Shown one piece after another: positions 1 to 6,197 of a stretch of 6,227 bases of DNA. The translations under genes and the position numbers were made by a program. Positions within the stretch are counted from its first letter, which is position 1. Each line of letters begins with the position of its first letter. This stretch comes from Candidatus Mediterraneibacter stercorigallinarum (GTDB lineage Bacteria > Bacillota > Clostridia > Lachnospirales > Lachnospiraceae): positions 1 to 6,227 of the forward strand of contig DXCD01000208.1 of assembly GCA_019116185.1 (NCBI GenBank). Direction: 5' to 3'. The notes under the pieces were generated by a model. That model saw nothing but the letters and a program-made list of their open reading frames with translations, was not told the DNA's origin and did not search any database.

Positions 1-20
1 ATCCCATATTTAAACTTACG

Positions 21-27
21 AAGGAGG
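21..27 (+). promoter_or_regulatory. Ribosome binding site of the kinase-like gene
   Basis: A perfect AAGGAGG stands seven bases before the ATG at 35. It supports efficient translation and fixes the start. Only 34 bases precede the gene in the window, so its promoter cannot be judged. Confidence 0.85.
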
Positions 28-34
28 AGTTCTT

Positions 35-520
35 ATGAAATTAGTTATCACCATGAGCAGACGTTTCGGAACCGGAGCAAGCATCATCGCAAAAGAACTT
101 TCCGAACGTCTCGATATTCCTGTATATGACAAGGCTTACATCGAGGAACAGCTTCACGACCATATGTATGAGAGCGAGGCAGAAGCCATCCGCAAGCTGG
201 CGGAGAAGCCCTGCATCATCCTCGGGAGATGCGCCTCTGATATTCTGAAAGACAGGATGAATGTGCTGAACATCTTCGTGTGCGCGGACAGAGAAGACCG
301 CATCCGCAGAATCATGGGCAAAGAAAATCTTTCCTATGACGAGGCAAAGGAAAAGGTGGAGAAAACTGACGAGGAGAGAGCCTCCTATTATTATGAACAT
401 ACCGGAAAGACCTGGGGCGATGTAAATGATTACCACATGATCCTGGATACTTCCGAGCTGGGCGTGGAGAACTGCGCTGATATCCTGATGCACTACTTTG
501 AGAAGTGTGAGTATATCTAA
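35..520 (+). CDS. Cytidylate kinase-like family protein, short form
   Basis: This 161-residue protein resembles the clostridial 'cytidylate kinase-like' family, P-loop NMP-kinase relatives that probably phosphorylate a nucleotide in the cytoplasm; the true substrate is not known. Visible family marks are an N-terminal beta strand and glycine loop (residues 4-16, with FGTG at 11-14), YDK at 31-33, the LGRCA segment at 63-67, the DREDRIRRIM stretch at 85-94 (basic, lid-like), and the C-terminal signature RASYYY..TGKTWGD at 115-129 followed by the S.LG motif at 140-143. The start is fixed by AAGGAGG at 21-27, seven bases upstream of ATG. Family members are, from memory, usually about 200 residues. 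The missing residues appear to fall between YDK and the LGRC segment (residues 34-60), where the reading frame is continuous, so this is a short form rather than a frameshift. The usual first glycine of the loop is Ser8, and no P-loop lysine is seen. Its promoter lies left of the window. The family is fairly sure; activity is not. Confidence 0.82.
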   Translation: MKLVITMSRRFGTGASIIAKELSERLDIPVYDKAYIEEQLHDHMYESEAEAIRKLAEKPCIILGRCASDILKDRMNVLNIFVCADREDRIRRIMGKENLSYDEAKEKVEKTDEERASYYYEHTGKTWGDVNDYHMILDTSELGVENCADILMHYFEKCEYI

Positions 521-534
521 GAGACAAACATTAG

Positions 535-562
535 GGCAGACTTGTTTTCAGGTCTGCCTTTT
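535..562 (+). terminator. Rho-independent terminator of the kinase-like gene
   Basis: A 7-bp perfect stem (GGCAGAC at 535-541 with GTCTGCC at 552-558), extendable by one G-T pair, closes a short loop and is followed by TTTT at 559-562. It begins 15 bases after the stop codon at 520. The complementary strand has no T tract after the stem, so it should act only on rightward transcription. Confidence 0.82.
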
Positions 563-597
563 ATAATTTCAGATTACACTGACCGTATATTTTGTTT

Positions 598-641
598 TAT
601 AAAAATAAGGCTTTTTGCCGAGAACCTCCCCGGCAAAAGCC
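598..641 (-). terminator. Rho-independent terminator of the PrsA-like gene
   Basis: Read leftward, GGCTTTTGCCG (641-631) pairs with CGGCAAAAAGCC (620-609) as an 11-bp stem with one extra base, around a 10-base loop. A T-rich tail (TTATTTTTAT, 608-599) follows. It lies 59 bases beyond the foldase stop codon. On the plus strand the same hairpin is followed by a weaker, interrupted T-rich run ending in TTTTTT at 652-657, so it may also back up the rightward terminator at 535-562. Confidence 0.85.
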
Positions 642-699
642 ATTATTCTTGTTTTTTCATTATTACTGCTATAAACTTGTCTGTGCTTTATTCTAATCT

Positions 700-1875
700 T
701 TATTCCGCAGTCTCTGTCCCTGCTGTATCCGTGCTTCCATCCTCTGCTGCCGCGTCATCTGCTGTCCCGTCATCCGCTGCGGTATCCGTGGAACCATCGT
801 CTGTCGTGGTGCCGTCATCTGTGGTTCCATCCTCAGAAGTCTCTTCCTCGGAGGTAATGATCGTCACGCCGGTATCGTCAAAGTCTACCTTCTTCCACAC
901 CTTATCATTAACCTCGATGTCCACAGCGTCTCTCCACTCTTCAAGCAGGGAATCATACTGATCCTGTCTTCTCTGCTCAACGATGTTTTCCTTTTCCTGA
1001 TCTGTTGCCTCTCTGTCAAGCAGGCTGGTCAGTCTGCCCACATAAAGACCTGAATCTGTCTCGATCACTTCTGTCATATCGCCTTCAGCTGCAAGCGCGT
1101 CAGCAGCTGCCACCAGATCTTCGTTCGGGGACGTGCTCTCTGAGTCAAATGTTGCTGTCTGCGCTTCTACTCCCAGTTCCGTGGCAACAGTCGCCATATC
1201 TTCGCCATTTCTCACTCTGTCTAAAAGGCTCTGAGCGGATGTCTTAAGCGTTTCCTTTTCCTCATCCGTCAGTTCTGTGGAATTGCCGGAATCATCTGTT
1301 GTCGTATAGGAGAAGTACACATACTGCATGCTCTTCTGCGCTGCCTCTTCATCGGATACTTCCTCATCCACGCCCTCTCTCATCTTAGTATACATTTTAT
1401 TCTGAATTGCGGAAAGTTCAAGGAATTTCTCGATGTGTTTCTGATATCCTGACACGATTTCTTTTGCTTCGTCCGTGTTGTCCTCGCTGAACTGGGCTGC
1501 CGCGTCTTCGATTGCTTTCTGCTCGTCTTCTGACAGCGTCACTTCGTAATCTGCCGCGTGCTGGGATATAATATACAGATTCTCCAGGTTCTCCATGATG
1601 CTGTCTTTCATGGATTCTTCATACGTCATGTCATCGCCTGCATCCTGGGCCCACATCTCCTCAGCAGTTGTCCCCATCATGCTGGCATAGTAGGTCTCGT
1701 ACTGTCCCTGCATCATCCTCGCGTAGAAATTCGCCACTCCCAGAGTGATCTCCTCATCTCCGACTGTTGCAACAACCGCATCTGTATCGATCGAGCCGCT
1801 GCATCCTGTTACAGACACTGCCGCGAGCATGCCTGCTGCTGTCAGGACCGCCGCTTTTTTTCCAAACCGTACCAT
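700..1875 (-). CDS. prsA: PrsA/SurA-like peptidyl-prolyl isomerase family lipoprotein with acidic C-terminal tail
   Basis: This 391-residue secreted lipoprotein is of the PrsA foldase type, which helps exported proteins fold between membrane and cell wall. A signal peptide (KK at 6-7, hydrophobic 8-23) ends in the lipobox VTGC with lipidated Cys25. Residues 34-62 (VVATVGDEEIT...) match the start of SurA-N/PrsA proteins, and about 80-180 is a helical, charged chaperone-like region. Residues 183-285 sit where the parvulin domain belongs and keep its general pattern, for example LLDRVRNGEDMATVATELG at 217-235. However, the family histidines are absent: MQYVYF (183-188) replaces the ASHIL-type motif and GLYVGRL (276-282) replaces the GYHII-type motif. 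Residues 286-340 are helical, then 342-391 form a low-complexity D/E/G/S/T/A tail. ATG at 1875 is preferred because AGGAGG lies six bases upstream and the signal peptide begins there; an in-frame ATG at 1929 would add 18 unlikely residues. It has its own promoter. The family is likely; isomerase activity is doubtful. Confidence 0.85.
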   Translation of the reverse strand: MVRFGKKAAVLTAAGMLAAVSVTGCSGSIDTDAVVATVGDEEITLGVANFYARMMQGQYETYYASMMGTTAEEMWAQDAGDDMTYEESMKDSIMENLENLYIISQHAADYEVTLSEDEQKAIEDAAAQFSEDNTDEAKEIVSGYQKHIEKFLELSAIQNKMYTKMREGVDEEVSDEEAAQKSMQYVYFSYTTTDDSGNSTELTDEEKETLKTSAQSLLDRVRNGEDMATVATELGVEAQTATFDSESTSPNEDLVAAADALAAEGDMTEVIETDSGLYVGRLTSLLDREATDQEKENIVEQRRQDQYDSLLEEWRDAVDIEVNDKVWKKVDFDDTGVTIITSEEETSEDGTTDDGTTTDDGSTDTAADDGTADDAAAEDGSTDTAGTETAE

Positions 1876-1881
1876 AATTAG

Positions 1882-1887
1882 CCTCCT
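1882..1887 (-). promoter_or_regulatory. Ribosome binding site deciding the PrsA-like start
   Basis: AGGAGG on the minus strand is separated by six bases from the ATG at 1873-1875. The longer in-frame start at 1929 has no comparable site. This places the start directly before the signal peptide. Confidence 0.88.
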
Positions 1888-1898
1888 CTTTTCTCTCT

Positions 1899-1960
1899 GT
1901 ATCTGTATGCCTGCAAGTCTTTGGCACACCTGGCGGGCTTGATCTCTTATCCCGCATACA
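1899..1960 (-). promoter_or_regulatory. Possible structured 5' leader of the PrsA-like mRNA
   Basis: The predicted transcript start near 1961 gives a leader of about 86 nt. Its first bases, TGTATGC (1960-1954), can pair perfectly with GCATACA (1910-1904), 7 bp, closing a loop of about 43 nt. Inside it, GCGGG (1955-1951) could alternatively pair with CCCGC (1937-1933), sharing bases with the outer arm. The ribosome site at 1882-1887 stays outside the stem, so simple 5'-end protection of the mRNA is as plausible as regulation. I do not recognise a known riboswitch class. Confidence 0.35.
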
Positions 1961-1967
1961 CTGATAC

Positions 1968-1996
1968 ATTATATCGTGTTTTGTGAAAAGTAACAA
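1968..1996 (-). promoter_or_regulatory. Sigma-A type promoter of the PrsA-like gene
   Basis: On the minus strand, a -35 box TTGTTA (1996-1991) and a perfect -10 box TATAAT (1973-1968) are separated by exactly 17 bases. Transcription would start near 1961. No TGn extension precedes the -10 box. The promoter lies between the mfd stop codon and the foldase start, so the foldase can be expressed independently of pth-mfd. Confidence 0.85.
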
Positions 1997-2020
1997 GTAC
2001 GAATCACAAAATGTTTACAA

Positions 2021-2068
2021 ACAGTTCAGCCATGCCGAATTATCAATGACACGTCCACGCGGAACTGT
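2021..2068 (-). repeat. Inverted repeat downstream of mfd
   Basis: ACAGTTC (2021-2027) and GAACTGT (2062-2068) are perfect 7-base inverted arms separated by 34 bases, starting six bases past the mfd stop codon. In the leftward direction only a short TTTG follows the stem, and the loop is long, so it is at best a weak terminator for mfd. It could also be an operator upstream of the foldase promoter, or chance. No better terminator is visible between mfd and the foldase gene, so read-through is possible. Confidence 0.3.
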
Positions 2069-2074
2069 CTTCTT

Positions 2075-5000
2075 TTACACTTGCAGGGATCGGATATCCT
2101 CCAGGACCCTCCGCAGAAGCTCCAGGACTTCTTCTCCTTTTTCCTTCCCGCTCCTGCCCTTTTTCCGGTACAGGAAATAAGGCGGCTCCTCTGTCTTGAA
2201 CACCAGGTCATTCCGGTAGGACTGGAGCAGCGCGGGGATCTTCTGCGGATCGATCTTCGCCTTCTCGTACATAGTGAACTTAAAGTCCTGCCCCTTCTGC
2301 TCCACTGCCGTCACGTAGGCTGAATGCGCCAGCCCTTTCAGTGCCGCGATGTGAAGGAGCTGCTGCACTTTTTTAGGAATGTCCCCGAACCGGTCGATCA
2401 GCTCTTCCATCATATCGTCCATCTCTTCCTCATTCTCAATGGCAGCGATCCTCTTATAAATATCCAGCTTCTGATACTCATTTTTAATATAGGATTCCGG
2501 GATGTAGGCATCAATATTCAGATCCACTGACGTGCTGAAGATTTCTTCCTCCTCGCCGCCCTTGAGCTTTCTCACTGCTTCATTGAGCATCTTGCAGTAT
2601 AGGTCGTATCCCACTGCCTCCATATGCCCGCTCTGTGCTTCGCCGAGCAGGTTGCCCGCGCCGCGGATCTCAAGGTCCCGCATGGCGATCTTGATGCCGG
2701 ATCCCAGGTCCGTAAATTCCCGGATCGCCGCGAGCCGCTTCTCTGCCACTTCTTTGAGGAGTTTATCTCTCCGGTAGAGAAGAAAGGCGTACGCCATCCG
2801 GTTCGAACGCCCAACCCGTCCTCTGAGCTGGTAGAGCTGGGACAGGCCGAACCGGTCCGCATCCTGGATGATCATGGTATTTGCATTGGAGATATCAAGC
2901 CCGGTCTCAATGATCGTGGTGGAGACGAGCACATCAATATCCCCGTTGATGAAATCATACATGATGTCTTCCAGCTCCCTCTCCTTCATCTGCCCGTGGG
3001 CAAAGGCAACATTCGCCTCAGGCACAAGCTGCTGGATCTTTCCCGCCACATCCGCGATATCCGTGACCCGGTTGTACACATAATAGACCTGGCCGCCTCT
3101 TGCCAGTTCTCTTGTAACTGCCTCCCTAACCATCTCGTCATTGTATTCCATGACATAGGTCTGGATGGGCATCCTGTCATGGGGCGCCTCCTCCAGCACG
3201 CTCATATCCCGGATCCCGATCAGGCTCATATGGAGCGTCCTCGGGATCGGCGTCGCGGTCAGGGTGAGCACGTCTATATTCTCTTTCAGTTTCTTGATCT
3301 TCTCCTTGTGGGTCACACCGAAACGCTGCTCTTCATCAATGATCAGAAGCCCCAGATCCTTGAACCCCACGTCTTTGGAGAGGACGCGGTGGGTGCCGAT
3401 GACAATGTCCACCAGCCCTTTCTTCAGGTCCTCCACTGTCTTCTTCTGCTGGTAAGACGTGCGGAACCTGCACAGCAGGTCAATTCGGACCGGAAAGTCC
3501 TTGAGCCGCTGTACGAATGTATTATAATGCTGCTGGGCCAGGATCGTGGTGGGCACAAGGTACACCACCTGCTTGCCCTCCTGGACCGCCTTAAAGGCAG
3601 CACGGATGGCGATCTCTGTCTTCCCGTATCCCACGTCCCCGCAGACCAGGCGGTCCATGATCTTTGTGCTCTCCATATCATGCTTCGTATCCTCAATGGC
3701 CTGGAGCTGATCCTCTGTCTCCTCAAAGGGGAACATTTCCTCAAATTCCTTCTGCCAGACCGTATCCGGACCGTACACAAAGCCCTCGGAGCGCTGGCGC
3801 GCGGCATACAGCTTAACCAGGTCTTCCGCCACGCTCTGGACCGCCTTCTTCACCTGGCTCTTCGTCTTTCCCCACTGGACAGTTCCCAGTTTGTTGAGCC
3901 TTGGCTTCCTGGCATCCGCTCCCGCATATTTCTGGATCATGTCCATCTGCGCCACCGGGATATAGAGGACGCCGCCCTCTGCATAAGAGATCTTCATATA
4001 GTCCTTGATGACCTTATCCACCTCGATCTTCTCGATCCCCTGGTAGACGCCGATCCCGTGGTTCTCGTGGACCACATAGTCTCCCGGCTTGAGCTCCGCG
4101 AAATCCTGGATCTTCTGCCCTTCATATTTTCTGCGGCGCTTTTTCTTTTTCTTCCTGCCGAAAATATCCGTCTCTGAGATGACCATGAATTTCAGCATGG
4201 GATACTCATATCCCTCTGCCGCGTATCCGCAGGACACCATGATCTCTCCCGGCTTCACCGTCCGTTCCATATCATCGCTGTAAAAGCTGCTCAGGTCATA
4301 ATCCCTCAGATCCTCGGCAAGGCGTTTTGCCCTTGTCCTGGAAGCAGAGAGCAGGACAACTCTGTATCCCTCCCTCTTCAGCCTTTTCAGGTCGCGTGTC
4401 AGGAGCTCAAAGCTGCTGTTGTAGGGATTGACTCCTTTTGCCTGGAGGCTGTACGACTTCCTCACATGGAACATGCCGCATCTGGATTCCAGGGTGGTGG
4501 CGGCGATGCCGCTGTACTGGTTCATCCTGCCGATAATATCCTTTGTCTGAAATACTTTCAGCCGGTCTTCTCCCGTCTCATCCATCCCGGCTTCAATCCG
4601 GCTCTCCCTGCTGTGGAAGTATTCCTGTTCCACTTCCTCTGCCATCTCCTGAAGACGCTGAGGCTCATCCAGGAACAAAAGGCTCTTGTCCTCCGGGAAA
4701 TACTCCAGGAACGACACGGTCTTAAGCCCGTCCCGCCAGTTCTCAGACGCCGGATAGATAGAAACTGAACTTAAATTCTCTACCGAGCGCTGGCTCTCCA
4801 CGTCAAAGCTGCGGATGGAGTCAATCTCATCTCCCCACAGCTCGATCCGCACCGGGAGCTCTTCTGTCAGCGGAAAGACATCCACAATGCCGCCTCTCAC
4901 CGCGAACTGGCCCGGCCCTTCGATCTGGCTCTCCCTCTCGTATCCCATGGACGCCAGGCGGGTCTCGAACTCTGCCATGTCGATCTCATCCCCTCCGGAC

Positions 5001-5425
5001 ACACGGATCCTCTCCTTCAGGATCTCGGACGGATGGGGAAGCCCGTCCAGAAATGCATCCATGGTTGTGATCACAGTGACCGGCGCGCCTTCCTCTTTTT
5101 CAATCAGAGTCCTCAGCACCTGCATCCTCTGGTCTGTAAGCACCTTCCCCTTGATGTCCGCATAATAAAAAAGCAGGTCCCTTGCAGGGTACAGGCACAC
5201 CGCGTCTGTGAAAAGCCGGTACTCTTCATACGCCTTTTTTGCTTTTTCTTCACTGGAAAAAGCGATGACTCTGTACTCACAGCCATCGCCCAGCGCATAC
5301 ATCAGATGAGTCTTCTGGGAGTTTACACATCCCGCGATCTGTATGATGCCTTTTTCCTTTTTCCGATCTCTTTTAATCTCCTGATAATCCGCCAGTTCTG
5401 TGAGCGGTTCCAGTAAAGCCTGCAT
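2075..5425 (-). CDS. mfd: Transcription-repair coupling factor Mfd
   Basis: This full-length 1116-residue Mfd is the ATP-driven DNA translocase that pushes stalled RNA polymerase off DNA lesions and recruits UvrA for nucleotide excision repair. The N-terminal UvrB-like region (about 1-320) holds RGGIVDVFPL at 177-186 and a decayed Walker A (GCVNSQKT, 32-39). A very basic linker (GRKKKKKRRRK, 423-433) leads to the CarD-like RNA-polymerase-interaction domain (about 440-510; GDYVVHENHGIG at 448-459). The SF2 motor follows: Walker A GDVGYGKTE at 596-604 (Lys602), DEEQ at 697-700, TATP at 723-726 and motif VI QLRGRVGR at 866-873. The TRG translocation motif lies around 908-945, and the C-terminal D7 domain runs from about 965 (YIPESY starts at 974). 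Length is close to the usual 1150 or so residues and nothing is broken. The ATG has a modest AAGGCGG site nine bases upstream. It lies 33 bases after pth, probably in the same transcript. Identification is essentially certain. Confidence 0.98.
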   Translation of the reverse strand: MQALLEPLTELADYQEIKRDRKKEKGIIQIAGCVNSQKTHLMYALGDGCEYRVIAFSSEEKAKKAYEEYRLFTDAVCLYPARDLLFYYADIKGKVLTDQRMQVLRTLIEKEEGAPVTVITTMDAFLDGLPHPSEILKERIRVSGGDEIDMAEFETRLASMGYERESQIEGPGQFAVRGGIVDVFPLTEELPVRIELWGDEIDSIRSFDVESQRSVENLSSVSIYPASENWRDGLKTVSFLEYFPEDKSLLFLDEPQRLQEMAEEVEQEYFHSRESRIEAGMDETGEDRLKVFQTKDIIGRMNQYSGIAATTLESRCGMFHVRKSYSLQAKGVNPYNSSFELLTRDLKRLKREGYRVVLLSASRTRAKRLAEDLRDYDLSSFYSDDMERTVKPGEIMVSCGYAAEGYEYPMLKFMVISETDIFGRKKKKKRRRKYEGQKIQDFAELKPGDYVVHENHGIGVYQGIEKIEVDKVIKDYMKISYAEGGVLYIPVAQMDMIQKYAGADARKPRLNKLGTVQWGKTKSQVKKAVQSVAEDLVKLYAARQRSEGFVYGPDTVWQKEFEEMFPFEETEDQLQAIEDTKHDMESTKIMDRLVCGDVGYGKTEIAIRAAFKAVQEGKQVVYLVPTTILAQQHYNTFVQRLKDFPVRIDLLCRFRTSYQQKKTVEDLKKGLVDIVIGTHRVLSKDVGFKDLGLLIIDEEQRFGVTHKEKIKKLKENIDVLTLTATPIPRTLHMSLIGIRDMSVLEEAPHDRMPIQTYVMEYNDEMVREAVTRELARGGQVYYVYNRVTDIADVAGKIQQLVPEANVAFAHGQMKERELEDIMYDFINGDIDVLVSTTIIETGLDISNANTMIIQDADRFGLSQLYQLRGRVGRSNRMAYAFLLYRRDKLLKEVAEKRLAAIREFTDLGSGIKIAMRDLEIRGAGNLLGEAQSGHMEAVGYDLYCKMLNEAVRKLKGGEEEEIFSTSVDLNIDAYIPESYIKNEYQKLDIYKRIAAIENEEEMDDMMEELIDRFGDIPKKVQQLLHIAALKGLAHSAYVTAVEQKGQDFKFTMYEKAKIDPQKIPALLQSYRNDLVFKTEEPPYFLYRKKGRSGKEKGEEVLELLRRVLEDIRSLQV

Positions 5426-5434
5426 ATATTCAGC

Positions 5435-5441
5435 CCGCCTT
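5435..5441 (-). promoter_or_regulatory. Ribosome binding site of mfd
   Basis: AAGGCGG, one mismatch from AAGGAGG, lies nine bases before the mfd ATG (5423-5425) within the 33-base pth-mfd gap. It is weaker than the sites of the kinase-like and foldase genes, which fits the low level at which Mfd is generally needed (inference). No separate promoter or terminator is visible in the gap. Confidence 0.65.
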
Positions 5442-5458
5442 CTCTCTAAATATTCTTG

Positions 5459-6037
5459 TTATTCTTCCTTTTTCCTGCGGTTGAACTCGTTCATCGCCTC
5501 TGTGATCTCTCCTGATACGATCAGTTCCGCGGCGCGGACCGCGCTGTCATACCCTTCATCCATCAGCTCTTTCTCTGCCTTTGAGAAATGTCCCAGCACA
5601 TAGTCCGCCAGATCATATCCTTTGGGCTTCTCTCCCACGCCTACTTTGATCCTCGGGAATACCTGGGTTCCCAGATGGGCGATGATATTTTTGATCCCGT
5701 TGTGGCCTCCCGCGCTTCCCTTTGCGCGGATGCGGAGCTGTCCCACATCCAGGCTGATATCATCATAGATCACAAGGAGTTCATTTTCCTCGTCTATTTT
5801 ATAATAATCCACAAGGCTTCGGATACTCTCCCCGCTTAAATTCATATAAGTCTGGGGCTTTGCCAGGATCACCTTCTGCCCCTGAATGATCCCTTTCCCG
5901 ATATACGCCCTGTGTTTCTTTGTGTCCACTGCTATATTGTATTTCTCTGCAATCCTGTCTATTACATCAAAGCCGACATTATGCCTTGTACCCTCGTACT
6001 GCCTGTCAGGATTTCCAAGTCCTGCTATTATAAACAT
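5459..6037 (-). CDS. pth: Peptidyl-tRNA hydrolase
   Basis: This 192-residue cytoplasmic enzyme cleaves the ester bond of peptidyl-tRNA that drops off the ribosome, returning free tRNA; the Bacillus homologue is SpoVC. All key family positions are present: GLGNP at 6-10 (Asn9), the catalytic His19 in TRHNVGF (17-23), Asn66 in TYMNLSG (63-69), the catalytic-site Asp92 in YDDISLDVG (91-99), and Asn113 in GSAGGHNG (107-114). The C terminus ends in a charged RRKKEE tail. Length matches the usual 185-195 residues. The ATG at 6037 is chosen because the family always begins at the MxxIxGLGNP strand; the reading frame stays open for 52 further codons upstream, but these resemble no Pth and run through the promoter. 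It is the first gene of a likely pth-mfd transcript. Identification is essentially certain. Confidence 0.97.
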   Translation of the reverse strand: MFIIAGLGNPDRQYEGTRHNVGFDVIDRIAEKYNIAVDTKKHRAYIGKGIIQGQKVILAKPQTYMNLSGESIRSLVDYYKIDEENELLVIYDDISLDVGQLRIRAKGSAGGHNGIKNIIAHLGTQVFPRIKVGVGEKPKGYDLADYVLGHFSKAEKELMDEGYDSAVRAAELIVSGEITEAMNEFNRRKKEE

Positions 6038-6050
6038 CTGCGCCAGCCAT

Positions 6051-6057
6051 CCTTCCT
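6051..6057 (-). promoter_or_regulatory. Ribosome binding site of pth, unusually long spacing
   Basis: AGGAAGG is the only good purine-rich site upstream of the pth ATG, but it ends 13 bases before it. An ATG at 6050-6048 directly behind this site is out of frame with pth. The conserved GLGNP start of the protein still decides for 6037. The long spacing may lower translation. Confidence 0.5.
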
Positions 6058-6068
6058 GTTCTATTTTG

Positions 6069-6078
6069 CGGCATGCCG
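6069..6078 (-). repeat. Perfect 10-bp palindrome in the pth leader
   Basis: CGGCATGCCG is self-complementary and lies in the pth leader, between the predicted transcript start and the ribosome site. A second small hairpin, GCGG/CCGC around CAAAA, lies just upstream at about 6102-6114. They could be a protein-binding site or weak RNA structure; I recognise no known operator, and chance is possible. Confidence 0.25.
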
Positions 6079-6125
6079 GATTCTGTTCTGTCCGGAAATC
6101 TTCCTGCGGTTTTGCCGCCCAGGCT

Positions 6126-6154
6126 ATTTTACAGCATCCTCGCCGGTTTGTCAC
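6126..6154 (-). promoter_or_regulatory. Sigma-A type promoter of the pth-mfd transcript
   Basis: On the minus strand, GTGACA (6154-6149, one mismatch from TTGACA) and TAAAAT (6131-6126, one mismatch from TATAAT) are separated by exactly 17 bases. An A-rich stretch at about 6157-6182 could be an UP element. The predicted start near 6119 gives a leader of about 82 nt before pth. The promoter follows the upstream gene's terminator, so pth begins a new transcription unit. Confidence 0.78.
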
Positions 6155-6197
6155 GCAGTGCTTATGAATATTTTCCTTTTTCCGGTCATACACTTAT

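Noticed and set aside
1..34. A possible -10 box in ATATTTAAAC before the kinase-like gene
   Set aside because: Too little upstream sequence is present to find a -35 box or to judge spacing.
41..493. A 150-codon open frame antisense to the kinase-like gene
   Set aside because: It is codon-registered with the real gene on the opposite strand and shows no family resemblance, so it is a shadow.
542..961. A Ser/Val/Ala-rich open frame on the plus strand
   Set aside because: Its repetitive part is the reverse complement of the acidic foldase tail. Its start lies inside the terminator hairpin and has no ribosome site.
4126..4159. A/G-rich Lys-Arg stretch in mfd as a programmed frameshift site
   Set aside because: The in-frame bases read G AAA AAG rather than A AAA AAG. 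The Mfd frame continues intact to its normal end, and a basic linker at this place is usual in Firmicutes Mfd.
2624..4177. A 517-codon open frame on the plus strand inside mfd
   Set aside because: It is in exact codon register with mfd on the other strand, so its stops would arise only where mfd uses TTA, CTA or TCA. These codons are evidently rare here. It has no recognisable domain, and mfd is certain.
6038..6193. A 52-residue N-terminal extension of Pth
   Set aside because: It spans the predicted promoter and leader, has no Pth similarity, and the family starts at the GLGNP strand right after the ATG at 6037.
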